Assembly: GCA_016839405.1 (NCBI GenBank)
Contig: JAEOUJ010000239.1
Coordinates: forward strand, 1 to 7,059
Length of the DNA: 7,059 bases
From: Candidatus Gerdarchaeota archaeon
Lineage (GTDB): Archaea > Asgardarchaeota > Heimdallarchaeia > JABLTI01
Reading direction: 5' to 3'
The translations under genes were made by a program, and so were the position numbers. The notes below the pieces were generated by a model. That model was not told the DNA's origin and searched no databases. It saw only the letters and a list, made by a program, of their open reading frames with translations. Below are positions 6,035-7,059 of this stretch, in pieces. Positions within the stretch are counted from its first letter, which is position 1; each line of letters opens with the position of its first letter.

Positions 6035-6207
6035 ACTTTATAACCATTTATAATTAAAGGTTTATTAAAAATAAATTTGTTGAATTAACTAAGGTAATTA
6101 TGCATATTATTAGAAAATACTGATGACATAAAATTAATAAAAGGTTCAAAGCTGAGATTTTAGTGAAAAATACCCTTTCTTATTGTAGTGAAAAATTGTC
6201 AATAAAT
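6035..6207 (-). promoter_or_regulatory. Intergenic region before the propeller gene, with T-rich direct repeats
   Basis: At 173 bases this is the longest non-coding stretch. The last part before the ATG (6034) is AT-rich, with TATA-like candidates around 6047-6055 and 6061-6075 on the minus strand and no Shine-Dalgarno. Near the 3' end of the preceding gene, TAGTGAAAAAT occurs twice (6161-6171 and 6186-6196); on the minus strand each copy reads ATTTTTCACTA. No small gene is visible. Confidence 0.3.
6161..6196 (-). repeat. Pair of 11-bp direct repeats, possible T-tract terminator
   Basis: Two exact copies, at 6161-6171 and 6186-6196, start 25 bases apart. On the minus strand they give ATTTTTCACTA just after the TAG stop (6208) of the preceding gene. 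Archaeal termination often occurs at T-tracts, so two in succession could end that transcript. Alternatively they are binding sites for a regulator of the propeller gene downstream. Confidence 0.3.
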
Positions 6208-6609
6208 CTATGTTCTTTTATCCTCAACATGGAGAATATTCAATTTCATTGCATCTTCATGTCTTTTTTTTCTTCCGTATAATCCTATAGTTAATTGATC
6301 CCCTAATAGTTCTTCAGAAAATTCCTTAATAATTTCTTCGGGACTAACATAATTCATTATATCAGGTTGATGATATAGAACAACCCAACCAGGATTATTG
6401 TCTAAATCAATAACATTGAAATCGCCAGCAGATGTTCCAGGAACAACAGGACCCCATTTTTTTAACAATTCTTTTGCTTGAGATTGGATATCATTTTCTG
6501 GTTGTTTTATTATAACACATGTTCCATATTCAAATAATACCCAAATTTTTAATTTATCTTTAATGATATTTCGCCAGATAACAACTTGATCATCAAAATT
6601 TTCATCCAT
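6208..6609 (-). CDS. Conserved protein of unknown function
   Basis: 133 residues from the ATG at 6609. A GTG at 6618 would add three residues and cannot be excluded. The layout is a short strand-rich start (VVIWRNII, KIWVLFEYGTCVII), a helix (IQSQAKELLKKW), then a conserved-looking core GPVVPGTSAGDFNVIDLDN and GWVVLYHQPDIMNYVSPEE (about 53-92), ending LTIGLYGRKKRHEDAMKLNILHVEDKR. I recall similar short proteins, with G-T-x-x-G-D-F and GWVV-x-x-x-P-DI-x-x-YV-[SD], in bacteria and archaea, but no established name or function. There is no signal peptide or membrane segment, so it is probably cytosolic. It ends with TAG, unlike the other minus-strand genes, which end with TAA. Confidence 0.72.
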   Translation of the reverse strand: MDENFDDQVVIWRNIIKDKLKIWVLFEYGTCVIIKQPENDIQSQAKELLKKWGPVVPGTSAGDFNVIDLDNNPGWVVLYHQPDIMNYVSPEEIIKEFSEELLGDQLTIGLYGRKKRHEDAMKLNILHVEDKRT

Positions 6610-6638
6610 GATGTACACTTCAAAAGATAATAAGAAAC

Positions 6639-6693
6639 AAATGAATCATTACTTATATGAATATTATTAATTCATTAAATTAATGATTCATTT
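6639..6693. promoter_or_regulatory. Paired dyads forming a 13-bp inverted repeat around a possible promoter
   Basis: AATGAATCATT (6640-6650) and AATGATTCATT (6682-6692) are each near-perfect palindromes, AATGA-N-TCATT, and each is the exact complement of the other. With one more base at each end they give 13-bp arms at 6639-6651 and 6681-6693. Their centres are 42 bases apart, four helical turns. Between them, on the minus strand, lies CATATAAG (6652-6659), a possible TATA box for the gene starting at 6609. This looks like an operator pair. The alternative is a weak hairpin ending the MFS gene, but the loop is 29 bases and the stem is AT-rich. Confidence 0.4.
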
Positions 6694-6708
6694 TAAAGTG
6701 CTAATAAT

Positions 6709-7059
6709 TTATTTTATTTTAGTTTCTGCTACTGCTGTAGTATCTTCAAATTTAATAAGTTCCAATGCTTCTTTAGAGTCCTCTTCATCCTGAATTAATT
6801 CAATAATTTCTTCTTTAGCATCTTCAATTTTCTTAAGAGAAGCTATTCTTTGTTCTATTACATTATCCAAATGCCTTGCTGGGCTGAAGAAATAAATTGA
6901 GAGAAATGAGATAATGCCTAATATGGCTGATACTGTGAAAAGAATGCCCATTGGAATATATTCTCCAATTACACCAGAGAGAAAATTGCCAATTGGTGTT
7001 ATTGCCATTGACATAATCATTACCACTGAAAATACTCTGCCCATTTTTTCTTTTGGAAC
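6709..7059 (-). CDS. MFS transporter, C-terminal end (5' end outside window)
   Basis: The frame is open through the right edge; 116 residues are visible and end in TAA, so the ATG inside it (7044) is internal and not the start. The visible sequence opens VPKEKMGRVFS, the V-P-x-E-x-x-G-R-V-[FS] motif typical of MFS drug-efflux proteins of the MFS_3/DHA3 (macrolide-efflux-like) type, which export substrates by proton antiport. Two membrane segments follow (about residues 9-31 and 36-58), the last of the usual twelve. After SPARHLDN there is a charged tail of about 50 residues, acidic and helix-prone (LKKIEDAKEEIIELIQDEEDS), probably in the cytosol. The substrate is unknown. Confidence 0.85.
   Translation of the reverse strand, partial: VPKEKMGRVFSVVMIMSMAITPIGNFLSGVIGEYIPMGILFTVSAILGIISFLSIYFFSPARHLDNVIEQRIASLKKIEDAKEEIIELIQDEEDSKEALELIKFEDTTAVAETKIK

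Noticed and set aside
6610..6618. GTG start adding three residues to the 133-residue unknown protein
   Set aside because: ATG at 6609 is preferred over GTG; the difference is minor and not resolvable here.
6639..6693. Terminal inverted repeats of a small transposable element
   Set aside because: The arms enclose only 29 bases with no gene and have no flanking duplication; operator dyads explain them better.
1..7059. CRISPR array, tRNA, rRNA or a defence system
   Set aside because: No regularly spaced repeats, no cloverleaf-like or rRNA-like sequence, and no nuclease, toxin or known defence gene was seen in the window.

Overview
This 7,059-base window is AT-rich (roughly 30% GC by eye). It carries nine protein-coding genes, two of them cut by the window edges, and I see no RNA gene, CRISPR array or recognisable transposase. 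The best guess for the source is an archaeon, quite possibly an Asgard (Promethearchaeota/Lokiarchaeia-like) lineage. The reasons are AT-rich TATA-like elements about 35 bases upstream of several start codons, mostly weak or absent Shine-Dalgarno sequences, a membrane-anchored surface protein dense in N-glycosylation sequons, and a neutral ceramidase alongside several poorly characterised families. This assignment is inference; no single marker gene here proves it.

Layout: the left end is transcribed rightward. It holds the C-terminal two thirds of a neutral/alkaline ceramidase (2-997), then a separate gene for a membrane-anchored M23-type (LytM/lysostaphin fold) metallopeptidase homologue (1146-1772). 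Everything else is on the minus strand. Reading right to left in transcription order these are: the C-terminal end of an MFS efflux-type transporter (7059-6709); a conserved protein of unknown function (6609-6208); a secreted seven-repeat beta-propeller surface protein (6034-4646) closely followed by a small unknown protein (4639-4172); an NTF2/SnoaL-like protein (4109-3717); a GNAT acetyltransferase (3640-2864); and a SAM-like-helical plus cysteine-rich (DUF6144 / ATC-hydrolase-like) protein (2780-1788). The two transcription directions meet at a perfect 26-bp palindrome that contains both stop codons.

How the genes relate: only the propeller and the 155-residue protein behind it (6-base gap) look translationally coupled. 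The other minus-strand genes are separated by 60-170 bases and may have their own promoters, so this reads as a row of mostly single genes, not one pathway. The common theme is the cell surface (ceramidase, M23 protein, propeller, transporter), but no shared pathway is demonstrated.

The most notable signals are the ceramidase in a probable archaeon, an M23 homologue that keeps its zinc ligands but seems to lack one catalytic histidine, a propeller with an N-glycosylation sequon at the same place in six of seven repeats, a pair of matched dyads around a possible promoter, and the stop-to-stop palindrome. I found no convincing new defence or mobile system. No non-coding stretch exceeds about 175 bases.
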